Source: Halorubrum saccharovorum DSM 1137 (GTDB lineage: Archaea > Halobacteriota > Halobacteria > Halobacteriales > Haloferacaceae). From it: a stretch of DNA of 37,680 nucleotides. Location: NCBI RefSeq assembly GCF_000337915.1, contig NZ_AOJE01000028.1:966-38645 (forward strand), read 5' to 3'. Of the stretch, positions 16,722 to 24,795 are shown piece by piece. Each line of letters begins with the position of its first letter. The first letter of the stretch is position 1. The notes below the pieces were generated by a model. It was not told where the DNA came from, did not search any database, and saw nothing but the letters and a program-made list of their open reading frames with translations. A program made the translations under genes and the position numbers.

Positions 16722-18191
16722 TCAGAGCGCGTTCTCCAGCGCCGACGCCACGCTCCGGGCCTTCTCCGCGAGCGGTTCCGGCACGTCGCCGGCCGTCTCC
16801 GCCTCCCGCAGCTCGTCGTCGTCGACGCGCTCGACGGTCCCGTCGGAGTGTTTCACCACGTCGACGTGGAGGTCCACGTAGCGCGCGGCGTCCGGGAACA
16901 CCTCGACCGGAGTGCAGACGTTGACGTAGGTGCCGCGCACCGTCCCGTCGCGCCCGCGGTACGTCGTCGGGTACCACCACCGGCCCTCCTTCAGGCTGGT
17001 CTCCGCCACGTCGCCGGCCTCGCGGGGCACGTCCAGCCCGTCGTAGGTGCCGCCGCCGGTCATCTCGCGCTCGACCGAGACCGAGCCGTCGGCGTCGACC
17101 GCGGTCACCGTTGCCTCGCCCAGCGTGATCAGCCGCCCGTCGGGCTTGCCGTGTTCGAGCCGGAGCGCGTCGCCCTCGGCCGGGCCGAACGCGTCCGCCA
17201 CGACGCCGAACGGGAACGCGGCGTCCGCCTCGGGCTCGCAGAGCGCCTCCGCGAGGTCGACCCCCGCGGACGCGTCCGCCGACCCGGCCTTCACGCGGTG
17301 GTGGCCCGGCATCGTCGCGGTCGCCCCGCGGCGGCGGTCGTCGAGGCCGAACCGGCTCTCGCGGCCGAACCACACCCAGACCCCGGCGTTCGGGCGCGTC
17401 AGCGGCTCCTCGCGGACGAGGCCTCCCCCGTCGAGGACGCCGACGCCCCCGGCCGCGTCGACGGCGGCGTCGAGTCCCTCCGCGGCCGCGACAGCCCGGT
17501 CGAGCCCGGCCTCAAGCTCTCCGGTGTCCGCATCGACGGCGGGGGGCTTCCAGACCGCGCGCCACCCCTCAGGCGGCTCCAACCCGAGCAGGTCGAGCAT
17601 CCCCGAGAGCTCTCTGGCGGCCTCGTCGTTCCGCACGTCGACGCGCGTGCCCGAGCCCGGTTCGAGCGCGACGAGCCCGCCGCCCGCCCGTAGCGACCCG
17701 TCCAGCTCGGGGCGGCGGTCCGTCCACGGCGCGGCGGACTCGCGGACCTGTACCCGCACCGGATCGCCCGCCTCGACCCGGTCGTCGACGCTTCCGAACG
17801 GGAGGTACCCCTCGGCGGTGGCGTCGCCGTCGGAGTCGTCGCCGTCGGAGTCGTCGCCGACGCGGAGTCGTACGACAGCTCCGCCGCCGAGCGTCTCCGT
17901 CACCGTCCCGTCGAGGACGGTCCCGGGCGGAGTCGGGTCGGTCCACGCCAGCGCGTCGAGCCCCGCGTCGGTCAGGAGGTCGCGGAGAGGCCCCACCGCG
18001 TCCGGGTCGCCGTGCGCGCCGACGCCCTGCCGGTCCCCCGTCGTCGCGATCCGTGCGTCGGGCGGTTCGCTTCCGAACTCGGCGTCGAAGCGCCGCCGGA
18101 TCGGCGCTGAGGCGTCGACGACCTCGTGCCCCTCGTCGAGGAGGGCCTGCGTGAGCGCCGTCGCGTAGATGCCGCGCACGCGGACGTTCAT
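16722..18191 (-). CDS. FAU-1 family RNA-binding protein / probable ribonuclease
   Basis: A 489-residue protein. The N-terminus MNVRVRGIYATALTQALLDEGHEVVDAS matches the archaeal FAU-1 (RNA-binding protein AU-1) family, followed by an S1/RNase E-G-like beta-domain with GYLPFG and a C-terminal DUF402 domain (WWYPTTYRGRDGTVRGTYVNVCTPVEVFPDAARYVDLHVDVVKHSDG). DUF402 proteins include nucleoside phosphatases. Length agrees with the family. Acidic repeats (DSDGDDSDGD) near residue 110 are a haloarchaeal insert. The start overlaps the preceding gene by 4 nt, so the two are co-transcribed. The family is implicated in RNA processing, including rRNA maturation, in archaea. Confidence 0.9.
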   Translation of the reverse strand: MNVRVRGIYATALTQALLDEGHEVVDASAPIRRRFDAEFGSEPPDARIATTGDRQGVGAHGDPDAVGPLRDLLTDAGLDALAWTDPTPPGTVLDGTVTETLGGGAVVRLRVGDDSDGDDSDGDATAEGYLPFGSVDDRVEAGDPVRVQVRESAAPWTDRRPELDGSLRAGGGLVALEPGSGTRVDVRNDEAARELSGMLDLLGLEPPEGWRAVWKPPAVDADTGELEAGLDRAVAAAEGLDAAVDAAGGVGVLDGGGLVREEPLTRPNAGVWVWFGRESRFGLDDRRRGATATMPGHHRVKAGSADASAGVDLAEALCEPEADAAFPFGVVADAFGPAEGDALRLEHGKPDGRLITLGEATVTAVDADGSVSVEREMTGGGTYDGLDVPREAGDVAETSLKEGRWWYPTTYRGRDGTVRGTYVNVCTPVEVFPDAARYVDLHVDVVKHSDGTVERVDDDELREAETAGDVPEPLAEKARSVASALENAL

Positions 18192-18640
18192 AGCTCGTCG
18201 GGATCGCGCGCGAACCGGACGCGGTCGTGAACGGTCGCGCCGAGCGAGAGTTCGACGAGGACGGGGGTCTCGTCGTCGCGCTCGTCGCCGCCTGTCTCCC
18301 CGTCGCCCTCGATCTCACTGTCGCCGCCTCCCGCCTCCGCGGTCCGCAGCACCCGCCCGCCCTCGACCGGGACCCCCCAGCCGTCGAGCGAGAGGTAGCC
18401 GCGGAGGTCGCTCCCGTGGGTGAACAGATCCGCGTCGGCGGTCGCGTGCTCCTGTACCTCGGCGGTGCTGTGGGCCATCTCCATGTCGGAGTAGTAGGGT
18501 CCCGCCGGCTCGAAGAACTCTCGGAGGCGGTCGGCGTCCTCGTCGACCAGCTCGGCGACCCGGTCGGAGGCCGCCGCGATCGCGTCCGCGTCGAGCCCCG
18601 CCTCGCGGAGGGCTCGCTGGGTCCGTGAATCGAAGTGCAT
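18188..18640 (-). CDS. Uncharacterised haloarchaeal protein co-transcribed with FAU-1
   Basis: A 150-residue protein I cannot assign to a characterised family. The N-terminal half is helical (MHFDSRTQRALREAGLDADAIAAASDRVAELV); the middle carries a conserved-looking GPYYSDMEMAHSTAEVQEHATADADLFTHGSDLRGYLSLDGWGVPVEGG block. An acidic linker precedes a final beta-rich segment. The ATG at 18640 has TTTCAATC about 27 nt upstream. The stop overlaps the FAU-1 start, which suggests a role linked to RNA metabolism, without further support. Confidence 0.75.
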   Translation of the reverse strand: MHFDSRTQRALREAGLDADAIAAASDRVAELVDEDADRLREFFEPAGPYYSDMEMAHSTAEVQEHATADADLFTHGSDLRGYLSLDGWGVPVEGGRVLRTAEAGGGDSEIEGDGETGGDERDDETPVLVELSLGATVHDRVRFARDPDEL

Positions 18641-18767
18641 ACCGCCCTTTCGGTCGCCGCGGTTTCAATCCTGTCGGCCTCCGTCGAGCGCGACGCGACC
18701 GAACCGTCGCCCGATCGCGCTCCGAATCCCGCCACGGCTTAAGTTCCCCCGGTCCCAATCCGGCGGC

Positions 18768-19778
18768 ATGCCATCTCGGTCGGACCCGGTCGAGTCACGC
18801 GCCGACGACGACCGTGACCTCTACGACATCGCCACGTGGGAGGAGCGCACCTCTCTCGACGGGCTCTCCGTTGCCCTGCACTGGCTCATCACCCGGTCGG
18901 CGAAGGCGCTCGTCGTCTTCGTCGCGCTTCTCGGGCTCCTCGCGATCCTCGGATCCTTCGGGCTCGGGCTCGTCTTCGACCCGGCGGTCGCGATGCTGGT
19001 CGGTCTCTCGGCGGTCCCGGCGCTCGGGCTCGCCGCGTACGTGTACGTCTCGGACGTGACCACTGCGGAACCGCTCTCCCTTCTGGTTGCGACGTTCCTG
19101 CTGTCGATCCTGACCGCCACGTTCGCGGCGATCCTCAACAGCGTCGCGCAGCCGTACTTCGACCCGTTCGGCTTCCCCGGGCTCGTCGTCTTCTTCTTCG
19201 TGATCGTCGGTCCGATCGAGGAGTCGGTGAAGCTGCTCGCGGTCCGGCTGTACGCGTACACCGACGACCGGTTTGACGCGGTCATCGACGGCGCTGTGTA
19301 CGGCGCCATCGCCGGGCTCGGCTTCGCCGTGATCGAGAACCTGGTGTACATCGCGCAGAACGTCGAGATGTCCGAGCTGACCCTCGGGATCGCCGTCCTC
19401 GGCGCCGGCGACGGAATCGCGGCGCTGCGCGCGCTCGCCGGACCCGGCCACGTCGTCTACTCGGCGTTCGCGGGGTACTACCTCGGGCTCGCGAAGTTCA
19501 ACCCGGAGAACCGCGGGCCGATCATCGTCAAGGGGCTCGTCATCGCCACCACGATCCACGCGCTGTACAACACGCTGGTCGGACCGGTCACGGCGGTGCT
19601 CTCGCTGGCGACCGGGCTCCCGCAGCTCGTCGCCCTGTTCCTCTTCGTGATCCTGTTTCAGGGTGCGTTCGGGTACGTCCTCGTACGGAAGCTCCGCAGG
19701 TACCGGGACGCGTACGTCGAAACGCGTGACGCGGTCGACCCGGCGGTCGAGCCGGAGATGACCGAGTTTGAGGACTGA
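18768..19778 (+). CDS. PrsW family intramembrane glutamic-type protease
   Basis: A 336-residue polytopic membrane protein with eight or more hydrophobic segments. The PrsW signature is complete: Glu151-Glu152 in GPIEESVKL, Glu190-Asn191 in FAVIENLVY, His228 in GPGHVVYSAFAGYYLG and His264 in TTIHALYNTL. These are the residues proposed to form the active site in membrane. The roughly 35 N-terminal residues are acidic and cytoplasmic. The ATG has GCTTAAGTT about 27 nt upstream. In Bacillus PrsW cleaves an anti-sigma factor; no such substrate is likely in archaea, and none is encoded nearby. Confidence 0.9.
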   Translation: MPSRSDPVESRADDDRDLYDIATWEERTSLDGLSVALHWLITRSAKALVVFVALLGLLAILGSFGLGLVFDPAVAMLVGLSAVPALGLAAYVYVSDVTTAEPLSLLVATFLLSILTATFAAILNSVAQPYFDPFGFPGLVVFFFVIVGPIEESVKLLAVRLYAYTDDRFDAVIDGAVYGAIAGLGFAVIENLVYIAQNVEMSELTLGIAVLGAGDGIAALRALAGPGHVVYSAFAGYYLGLAKFNPENRGPIIVKGLVIATTIHALYNTLVGPVTAVLSLATGLPQLVALFLFVILFQGAFGYVLVRKLRRYRDAYVETRDAVDPAVEPEMTEFED

Positions 19779-19840
19779 TCGGGGCTGCTGCCGACCCGTC
19801 GATCCGTCTCCCCGCCTCTCTCCCCCTGCCGACCCGCCGC

Positions 19841-20821
19841 TTACCCCGGCGGCGACTCCACCTGCGACCGGTCGCCCGTCCCGCCGGTGAGCGCGCTCGC
19901 GAGCGCCCCCTTTACCACCACCTCGTCGCCGAGTTCGGTGAGCCGCACCTCGGGGACGTTGATGAACACCATGTCGGCGAGCTTCTCGCGGATCGGGTCG
20001 AGCACCCGATCGGGGTTGTTGAGCGCCACCGCGCCGCCGACGCTCACGACCAGCGGTGCGTACGCGTGGATGACGTTGGCGACGCCCATCGCGTTCCAGT
20101 GGGCGACCTGGTCGATCACGTGATCGGCGAAGGTGTCCTCGCCGGCCGCCGCGAACACGTCCACCGCGGAGAAGTCGGGATCCTCGATCGGGAGGGAGGT
20201 ATCGATCGGGTCCTCCGCGTGGAGTTCGCGGGCGTACTTCGGGATGTTGTTGCCCGAGCAGTACCCCTCCCAGTGGCCGTCGAGGCCGCATCCGCAGGTC
20301 ATGAACCCATGCGGGTCGACGGTCATGTGACCGACCTCGCCGGCGTTTCCGTCCCACCCCGAGAGCACGTTACCGTCGACGGCGACCCCGGCGCCGATCC
20401 CCGAGGAGATGGTGAGATACACCATGTCGTCGGGGTTGCGCTCGGAGTGGAATCGCTCGCCGATGACGCCCGCGATGGTGTCGTTGTGGAGGTGGACCTC
20501 GTCGGTCTCCAACAGCTGCGAGACCGGGCCCACCAGGGGGATCCGTTCGACGGTGTCCGGGAGATTCGCCGGGCCCTGCACGACGCCGGCGGCCAGATCG
20601 AGGGGCCCGATCGAGCCGATTCCGGCCGCGACGACCGCGGTCGGGTCGATCCCTGCGGCCTCGCACGCGCCGCGGACCACGCCGAGAACGGCCTCGGTGA
20701 CCGCGATCCCGTTCGGCCCGCGCGGGGTCCCTCGCGAGTCCGATCCGAGGACGGTCGCGGTCTCGTCGCCGACGACCGCCCGGACGTTGGTCGCTCCGAG
20801 GTCGACGCCCACGTAGTACAT
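19841..20821 (-). CDS. ROK family sugar kinase (glucokinase-like)
   Basis: A 326-residue ROK kinase. The phosphate-binding strand is VGVDLGATNVRAVV at the N-terminus; Asp114 in HNDT is the catalytic base; ROK zinc ligands are present as His165 in GEVGH and Cys176, Cys178 and Cys188 in the TCGCGLDGHWEGYCSG block. The SSGIGAG segment is the second phosphate loop. Glucose or another hexose is the probable substrate. The ATG at 20821 is preferred over an upstream in-frame ATG at 20887 because a CGCTTAAGTG box lies 27 nt before it. It converges with the PrsW gene. Confidence 0.9.
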   Translation of the reverse strand: MYYVGVDLGATNVRAVVGDETATVLGSDSRGTPRGPNGIAVTEAVLGVVRGACEAAGIDPTAVVAAGIGSIGPLDLAAGVVQGPANLPDTVERIPLVGPVSQLLETDEVHLHNDTIAGVIGERFHSERNPDDMVYLTISSGIGAGVAVDGNVLSGWDGNAGEVGHMTVDPHGFMTCGCGLDGHWEGYCSGNNIPKYARELHAEDPIDTSLPIEDPDFSAVDVFAAAGEDTFADHVIDQVAHWNAMGVANVIHAYAPLVVSVGGAVALNNPDRVLDPIREKLADMVFINVPEVRLTELGDEVVVKGALASALTGGTGDRSQVESPPG

Positions 20822-20942
20822 CGGGTAAACCCGCGGACCGGTATCACTTAAGCGGGACGCTTCAGGGGAACATCCGCCGGGACGCACCCCCTCTGTCTCG
20901 CAAACAGCCGGCGATTCAGGGAGGTAACAGGAGAGTGCGCGA

Positions 20943-21398
20943 TTACGACGCCGAGCGCACGAACGTCACCGGACACGGCGACGAGAGGATGACCTCTTGG
21001 GCGACGCTCCCGAAGACGGCCTTCCCGGTCGGCGACCGGCGGCGCCCGCCGACGACGACGCGGTCGGCGCCGATCTCCGACGCCGCCTCGACGACCTCGT
21101 CGGCGTGGTCGCCGACTGCGCCACGGACCGAGTGCGACACGCCGGCCTCGGTGAGCGCCTTCGAAAGCGCCCGCGTGGTCGTGTGCCGCTCGGCGACGGC
21201 GTCGGGGGTCGACCCCTCGCTCGCCTCGTCGACGCCCAGTCGCGACCTGACCTCGTCGAACTCCTCGTCGGTGAACACGTGGGTCAACACGACTTCCGCG
21301 CCCGCGGGCTCGGCCACCGCGACGGCCTCTTCCGCGAGCCGCTCGGTCCGCTCGTCGTCTTCCGTTCCGACCGCTAGCATGACTGTCTCGATGCTCAT
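20943..21398 (-). CDS. UspA domain protein
   Basis: A 151-residue universal stress protein domain. The N-terminal strand is ETVMLAVGTEDDERTERLAEEA, and the C-terminal VVVGGRRRSPTGKAVFGSVAQEVI contains the G-2x-G-9x-G-S type nucleotide-binding loop in slightly varied form (GGRRRSPTGKAVFGS), so ATP binding is likely. The C-terminus SPCPVTFVR is typical. A CTTAAACCC TATA-like box lies about 27 nt before the ATG, preceded by AT-rich DNA with a repeated motif. Confidence 0.9.
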   Translation of the reverse strand: MSIETVMLAVGTEDDERTERLAEEAVAVAEPAGAEVVLTHVFTDEEFDEVRSRLGVDEASEGSTPDAVAERHTTTRALSKALTEAGVSHSVRGAVGDHADEVVEAASEIGADRVVVGGRRRSPTGKAVFGSVAQEVILSSPCPVTFVRSAS

Positions 21399-21417
21399 AC
21401 CTTCCCTTCGCCCCCTG

Positions 21418-21460
21418 ACGGCTTAAACCCTCCGAATAATTAACTCGATTCTGAATAAAC
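21418..21460 (-). promoter_or_regulatory. UspA promoter with AT-rich upstream repeats
   Basis: The TATA-like box is at about 21420-21427. Immediately upstream on the minus strand two copies of TTATTC occur 19 nt apart within an unusually AT-rich 30-nt stretch. The arrangement suggests a regulator site or a BRE-adjacent activation element. No regulator can be named. Confidence 0.4.
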
Positions 21461-21562
21461 TTTCTCGCCGATCGATCCTGACACACGTCCGATCGGCGGC
21501 GCCGCCGCTCTCGACGCGTCGAACCCGTCGAAAAGCGGAAGCGAAGCGGGCGGACCTATCAG

Positions 21563-21946
21563 TCAGTAGTCGGGCGCGTCGTCCTCGACTTCCCGCTTCA
21601 GCGAGTCGCGCCGGGACTTCGCGTCGCGGCCCGTCGCCTCCAGCAGGAACTCGTTTTTCGCGTCGACCGCGTCGGCGGCGGCGTCGGCGTTTCCTTCCGC
21701 GATCACGTCCTCTGCGGGGCGTTCCTCGAAGTGGACCGCGAGCTTGTCCTTCTTGCTGCCGTACTCGGCGGCGCCGGCGACGATGCGGTCGAACACGGGG
21801 TTGTCGGGGTCCTCGACGACGTACAGTTCGTGGCCCTGCCACTCCTCCGTGCCGGTGACGTCGCCGAAGTACTCCTCGATGGAGCCCTTCAGGTCGGGCA
21901 TACGGTCGTCCAGATGCTCGCCGCGGCGCATCTTGTACTCCTTCAT
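21563..21946 (-). CDS. DUF5611 family protein
   Basis: A small archaeal protein that begins MKEYKMRRGEHLDDR, the start typical of the DUF5611 family, giving 127 residues. The frame is open to 21988, but the ATG at 21946 has a GTTTACGG TATA-like box about 27 nt upstream (21970-21978) lying inside the longer frame, so the shorter start is favoured. The domain body (EEYFGDVTGTEEWQGHELYVVEDPDNPVFDRIV) is followed by an acidic C-terminal helix. The function is unknown. Confidence 0.78.
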   Translation of the reverse strand: MKEYKMRRGEHLDDRMPDLKGSIEEYFGDVTGTEEWQGHELYVVEDPDNPVFDRIVAGAAEYGSKKDKLAVHFEERPAEDVIAEGNADAAADAVDAKNEFLLEATGRDAKSRRDSLKREVEDDAPDY

Positions 21947-22073
21947 GCCGCGTTCGTTCGACAGGGGGCCGTAAACCAGTTTCGTCACGGGGTCTTCGAC
22001 CGGTTCGCAGGCAGATCGAGATCGCTGATCAGGCGACGGCTCGGGGAGGAGAAAACTCGTGAGCGCTCCGGGC

Positions 22074-23225
22074 TCAGATCGCTCGCTCGTCGACGTATCC
22101 GCGCTTGCACTCCGGACAGATGTCGCCCGCGCGCATCGAGTTGCCGTCGGCCGAGCGGGTCATCTCGCACTCGGGGCAGTAGTACTCCGTCGTCACCTCG
22201 GAGCTCGACGTTTCGAGATCCGGGCTCTCGCCGCGAGTGATTCCGACGCCCTCGTCGGCTGTACCGCCGGCTCCGGCCGCACCGCTCGCCTCGCCCGCGG
22301 ACTGCGCCGGCGCCTCGACGTACTCCGCGTCCTCGTCGTCGGCCGACGAATCGGCGGTCTCGGGCGTGAGTCCACCGCCGAACTCCACGTCGCCCGCGTC
22401 GCCCTCGCCGATCTCGGCGCTGAACCCCTCGTCCTCGCCGCCGTGTTCGGGCCACGGGGTCGTCGCTCCGGCCCCCTCCTCCGACTCGTCCACGTCCGGC
22501 CACGCACCGCGCTCGCGGTCGTCCGCGGATTCGCCCTCCTCGTCGAGGATCACGCCGTCGTCGGTCTCCGCGCGCTCCTCGTCGGGGAGCGTCTCCGCCT
22601 CCGTCTCCGTCGTCTCAGCCTCCGGGTACGCCGCGTACTCGCCCTCGTCGCGTTCGAGGCCGCTCTCGGCGCCCTCGTCACCGCTCTCGGGCCCCTCGCC
22701 CGCGCCCGACTGTCCGTCGTCGATCAGCTCCGCCCCGCCGCCCTCGGCGGCCGCGTCAGCCTCCACGTCCGCTTCCGCTCCCGCCGTCGACGCGGCCGGA
22801 TCGCTCGGGTCGCTCCGCTCCGCCCCCGCGGTCGCCGCGTCGGCCGTGTTCGGTTCTACGGAGCCGCCGGTCGCGTCGTCGTCGATGATCACGGCGTCGT
22901 CGGTATCGGTGTCACCGCCGAGCCCGGCGGTCCCCGTGCCCGCCGTCCCCGAGTCGACTCCGGTCTCGACGCCGTCGGGGCCCGCTGGTCCGTCGCTCGC
23001 GGGCGCGGGATCCGCCGTTGTATCCCGCCCCGCGGCGGTGGCCTCGTCGGTCAGTTGCTCCATCGTCGTGACCTCGGTGTTCTCGCTGACCACCTGCGTC
23101 TCGCCACAGCGAGCGCAGGTTTTCACCTCGGTGACGGTGGTGACGACCTCGCTCCCGTCCTCCTCGCGCTCGCGCCGTAGTTCGGGCTCGCCGAAGTTAT
23201 GCCCGAGCAGACACCTGAGTCCCAT
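22074..23225 (-). CDS. Zinc-ribbon protein with long acidic linker (DUF7093-like)
   Basis: A 383-residue protein built as two zinc-binding ends joined by about 290 residues of Asp/Glu/Ala/Gly low-complexity sequence. The N-terminal end has Cys5 and His9 (MGLRCLLGHNFG) and CARC (37-40); the C-terminal end is a ribbon with CPEC...CPEC (YYCPECEMTRSADGN...GDICPECKRGY). The start at 23225 is chosen over 23234 and the far upstream ATG because TTTTTTA (23251-23257) lies about 29 nt before it. It probably binds nucleic acid or protein; no catalytic motif is seen. It is divergent from the ferredoxin gene. Confidence 0.75.
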   Translation of the reverse strand: MGLRCLLGHNFGEPELRREREEDGSEVVTTVTEVKTCARCGETQVVSENTEVTTMEQLTDEATAAGRDTTADPAPASDGPAGPDGVETGVDSGTAGTGTAGLGGDTDTDDAVIIDDDATGGSVEPNTADAATAGAERSDPSDPAASTAGAEADVEADAAAEGGGAELIDDGQSGAGEGPESGDEGAESGLERDEGEYAAYPEAETTETEAETLPDEERAETDDGVILDEEGESADDRERGAWPDVDESEEGAGATTPWPEHGGEDEGFSAEIGEGDAGDVEFGGGLTPETADSSADDEDAEYVEAPAQSAGEASGAAGAGGTADEGVGITRGESPDLETSSSEVTTEYYCPECEMTRSADGNSMRAGDICPECKRGYVDERAI

Positions 23226-23250
23226 TATGCCCATCCTGCGGTGCCGAAGG

Positions 23251-23257
23251 TAAAAAA
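23251..23257 (-). promoter_or_regulatory. TATA box of the zinc-ribbon gene
   Basis: TTTTTTA on the minus strand, centred about 29 nt before the ATG at 23225, fits a leaderless transcript and argues against the ATG at 23234, which would be only about 20 nt away. Confidence 0.5.
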
Positions 23258-23320
23258 CGCCCCGTCCGGCGTCTGACGCCCGGCGCACGTCGTCTCCGCA
23301 CGCGATCGCTCCGCTGCGGT

Positions 23321-23402
23321 TCCCTCCGGTGCGCGCTGCGTCTCTCTCCGGTACGCGCTGCGTCTCTCTCCGGTACGCGCTGCGGCTCCCCCCGGTGCGC
23401 GG
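23321..23402 (+). repeat. 22-bp tandem repeat, about 3.7 copies
   Basis: Units begin at 23321, 23343, 23365 and 23387 (the last partial). The core is CTCCGGTACGCGCTGCGTCT; units two and three differ by one base and units one and four by a few. The array lies in the divergent region between the zinc-ribbon gene and the ferredoxin gene. The 22-bp period corresponds to about two helical turns, so every unit presents the same DNA face. Confidence 0.8.
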
Positions 23403-23460
23403 TCGTCCCGCCGCGCCACCCAGATTCTTTGTGGATCGGTCACGTACAGTTCCGTCGTCC

Positions 23461-23775
23461 ATGCCGACCGTATCCTACCAAGGCGAGGAGATCGAGTGCG
23501 AGAAGGGCGCCGTGTTACGCGACGTGTTGGAGGAGGCCGGCCTCTCCGTGTACAACGGCAAGATGAAGCAGCTCAACTGCCGGGGCGCGGGCTCGTGTGG
23601 CTCCTGTGCGGTCCAGGTCGACGGCGAGGTCAGCGAGCCCGGCAAAAAGGAGACGGCTCGCCTCTGGCTCCCGCCGCACCACCCGAGCCACGACGTGCGC
23701 CTCGCGTGTCAGACCCGCGTCGAGGGCGACGTCGAGGTGACGAAGGGGCGCGGGCTCTTCGGTCAACACATCTGA
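23461..23775 (+). CDS. Small 2Fe-2S ferredoxin
   Basis: A 104-residue soluble ferredoxin. Cluster ligands are Cys40, Cys46, Cys49 (CRGAGSCGSC) and Cys83 (RLACQTRV), a CX5CX2C...C layout. The sequence WLPPHHPSHDVRLACQ between the third and fourth cysteines is typical of chlorosome/cyanobacterial-like 2Fe-2S ferredoxins also found in haloarchaea. The ATG at 23461 begins the conserved MPTVSYQGEE; the frame is open upstream only through the tandem repeat. A weak TATA-like TTCTTTGTGG lies about 27 nt before the start. Confidence 0.9.
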   Translation: MPTVSYQGEEIECEKGAVLRDVLEEAGLSVYNGKMKQLNCRGAGSCGSCAVQVDGEVSEPGKKETARLWLPPHHPSHDVRLACQTRVEGDVEVTKGRGLFGQHI

Positions 23776-23964
23776 TTCGGCCGTCGGCTCCCGCTTCGTC
23801 GCCGTCGCTCGTCGCCAGCTCGACCGATCGACGGCCGCAGCGGCGCTCAGTGTCGTAATAAGAACCCGCGTCGGACGTGAATCCGGGAGCGGGCAGAAGT
23901 CTCGTTGTCGCGTGTCAGAGTCGCGTTCGGCGTCAGCCGGACCGACCCACCGTATCGGATCGGC

Positions 23965-24159
23965 TTACTGCCGAACGACGTTGGACGCGCGCGGCCCCTT
24001 GGGCGAGGACTCGATGTCGAACTCGAGCTCCTGGCCCTCTTCGAGGTCCGGCCCTTCGACGTCTTCCATGTGGAAGAACACGTCGTCGTCAGCGTCGTCA
24101 GTCTCAATAAATCCGTAGCCGCCAGTGTCGTTGAAGAAATCAACCTTTCCGGTCGCCAT
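23965..24159 (-). CDS. cspA: Cold-shock domain protein
   Basis: A 64-residue single cold-shock domain. The RNA-binding motifs are GGYGFIE (RNP1) and DVFFHME (RNP2); the domain ends KGPRASNVVRQ. The sequence is strongly acidic for a CspA, as normal in haloarchaea. It probably binds single-stranded RNA or DNA and acts as an RNA chaperone. A perfect 8-bp dyad (24164-24186) lies between the TATA-like box and the ATG, so expression is likely to be repressor-controlled or autoregulated. Confidence 0.95.
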   Translation of the reverse strand: MATGKVDFFNDTGGYGFIETDDADDDVFFHMEDVEGPDLEEGQELEFDIESSPKGPRASNVVRQ

Positions 24160-24163
24160 TGCA

Positions 24164-24192
24164 TCCTAACGGACGCCACGTTAGGACATAAG
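24164..24192 (-). promoter_or_regulatory. cspA promoter with operator-like dyad
   Basis: TCCTAACG (24164-24171) and CGTTAGGA (24179-24186) form a perfect 8-bp inverted repeat with a 7-nt spacer. It directly abuts the TATA-like CTTATGT (around 24186-24192) and ends 5 nt before the ATG. If the transcript is leaderless the dyad lies in untranscribed DNA and would be an operator over the start site. Confidence 0.65.
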
Positions 24193-24453
24193 GATTGCGA
24201 GTGTACAGTTACCACGGGTGTAGCCGAACGTTTGTCCTTCTCAATCGGTGGTTATCGAGACGATCGATGACCGTCCGTCCGGACTCGTCTCGTCCTGCCG
24301 ACCGTACGGTTGGTTCTGCGATCGCACTGCCCGGTGACGCGGACCGCAGGAGCGTTCGCGGCCGACGGCCCCGGTCGGATCGCCGGCCTCTTCGACGCCA
24401 CGCTGCGGTCCTGGCCCGCCAGTGCCGCCGCCGCGCGTGTCGTCTGAGACCGT
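24193..24453. other. Intergenic stretch without a recognisable gene
   Basis: Between the cspA promoter and the next promoter I see only short open frames that are arginine-rich and lack the acidic composition of haloarchaeal proteins. The TATA-like TATCTAAAC at 24460-24468 belongs to the downstream zinc-ribbon gene. Confidence 0.5.
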
Positions 24454-24489
24454 CACACAATATCTAAACCTCCGGTGCGTAGAACTCCC

Positions 24490-24795
24490 ATGATCGACCT
24501 CGGGACGGTCTATCTCGCGGTCACTGGAGCGCTGCTCCTCGTCACGCTGGGCGTCGGCGTCCGCGTACTCAGCGAGATCGTCCGCGAGGGGCGCGACCGT
24601 CAGCGTCGCCGTCGGGCCGGGGAACTGGAGAAGTACACGGAAGACGAGGAGTACGATCGGGTACCCGGCGATCCGGTCGAGGACAACGGCGACGACGGTG
24701 GGGCCGATACGACGTGTCCGCAGTGCGAGACCGACAACGACGCCGCGTTCGACTACTGTCGCCGCTGCGCGTCGCCGCTCCGTCCCGGCTCGTGA
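24490..24795 (+). CDS. Membrane-anchored zinc-ribbon protein
   Basis: A 101-residue protein. Residues about 5-25 form one transmembrane helix, then a basic stretch (REGRDRQRRRRAG) that marks the cytoplasmic side, an acidic linker, and a C-terminal rubredoxin-like zinc ribbon with CPQC (about 78-81) and CRRC (about 92-95). TATCTAAAC lies about 27 nt before the ATG at 24490. The stop lies inside the convergent DoxX gene, so the two coding ends overlap by 43 nt. Confidence 0.75.
   Translation: MIDLGTVYLAVTGALLLVTLGVGVRVLSEIVREGRDRQRRRRAGELEKYTEDEEYDRVPGDPVEDNGDDGGADTTCPQCETDNDAAFDYCRRCASPLRPGS

Noticed and set aside
24209..24460. Minus-strand 83-codon frame upstream of the cspA gene
   Set aside because: Basic composition, no promoter at a useful distance and no recognisable motif.
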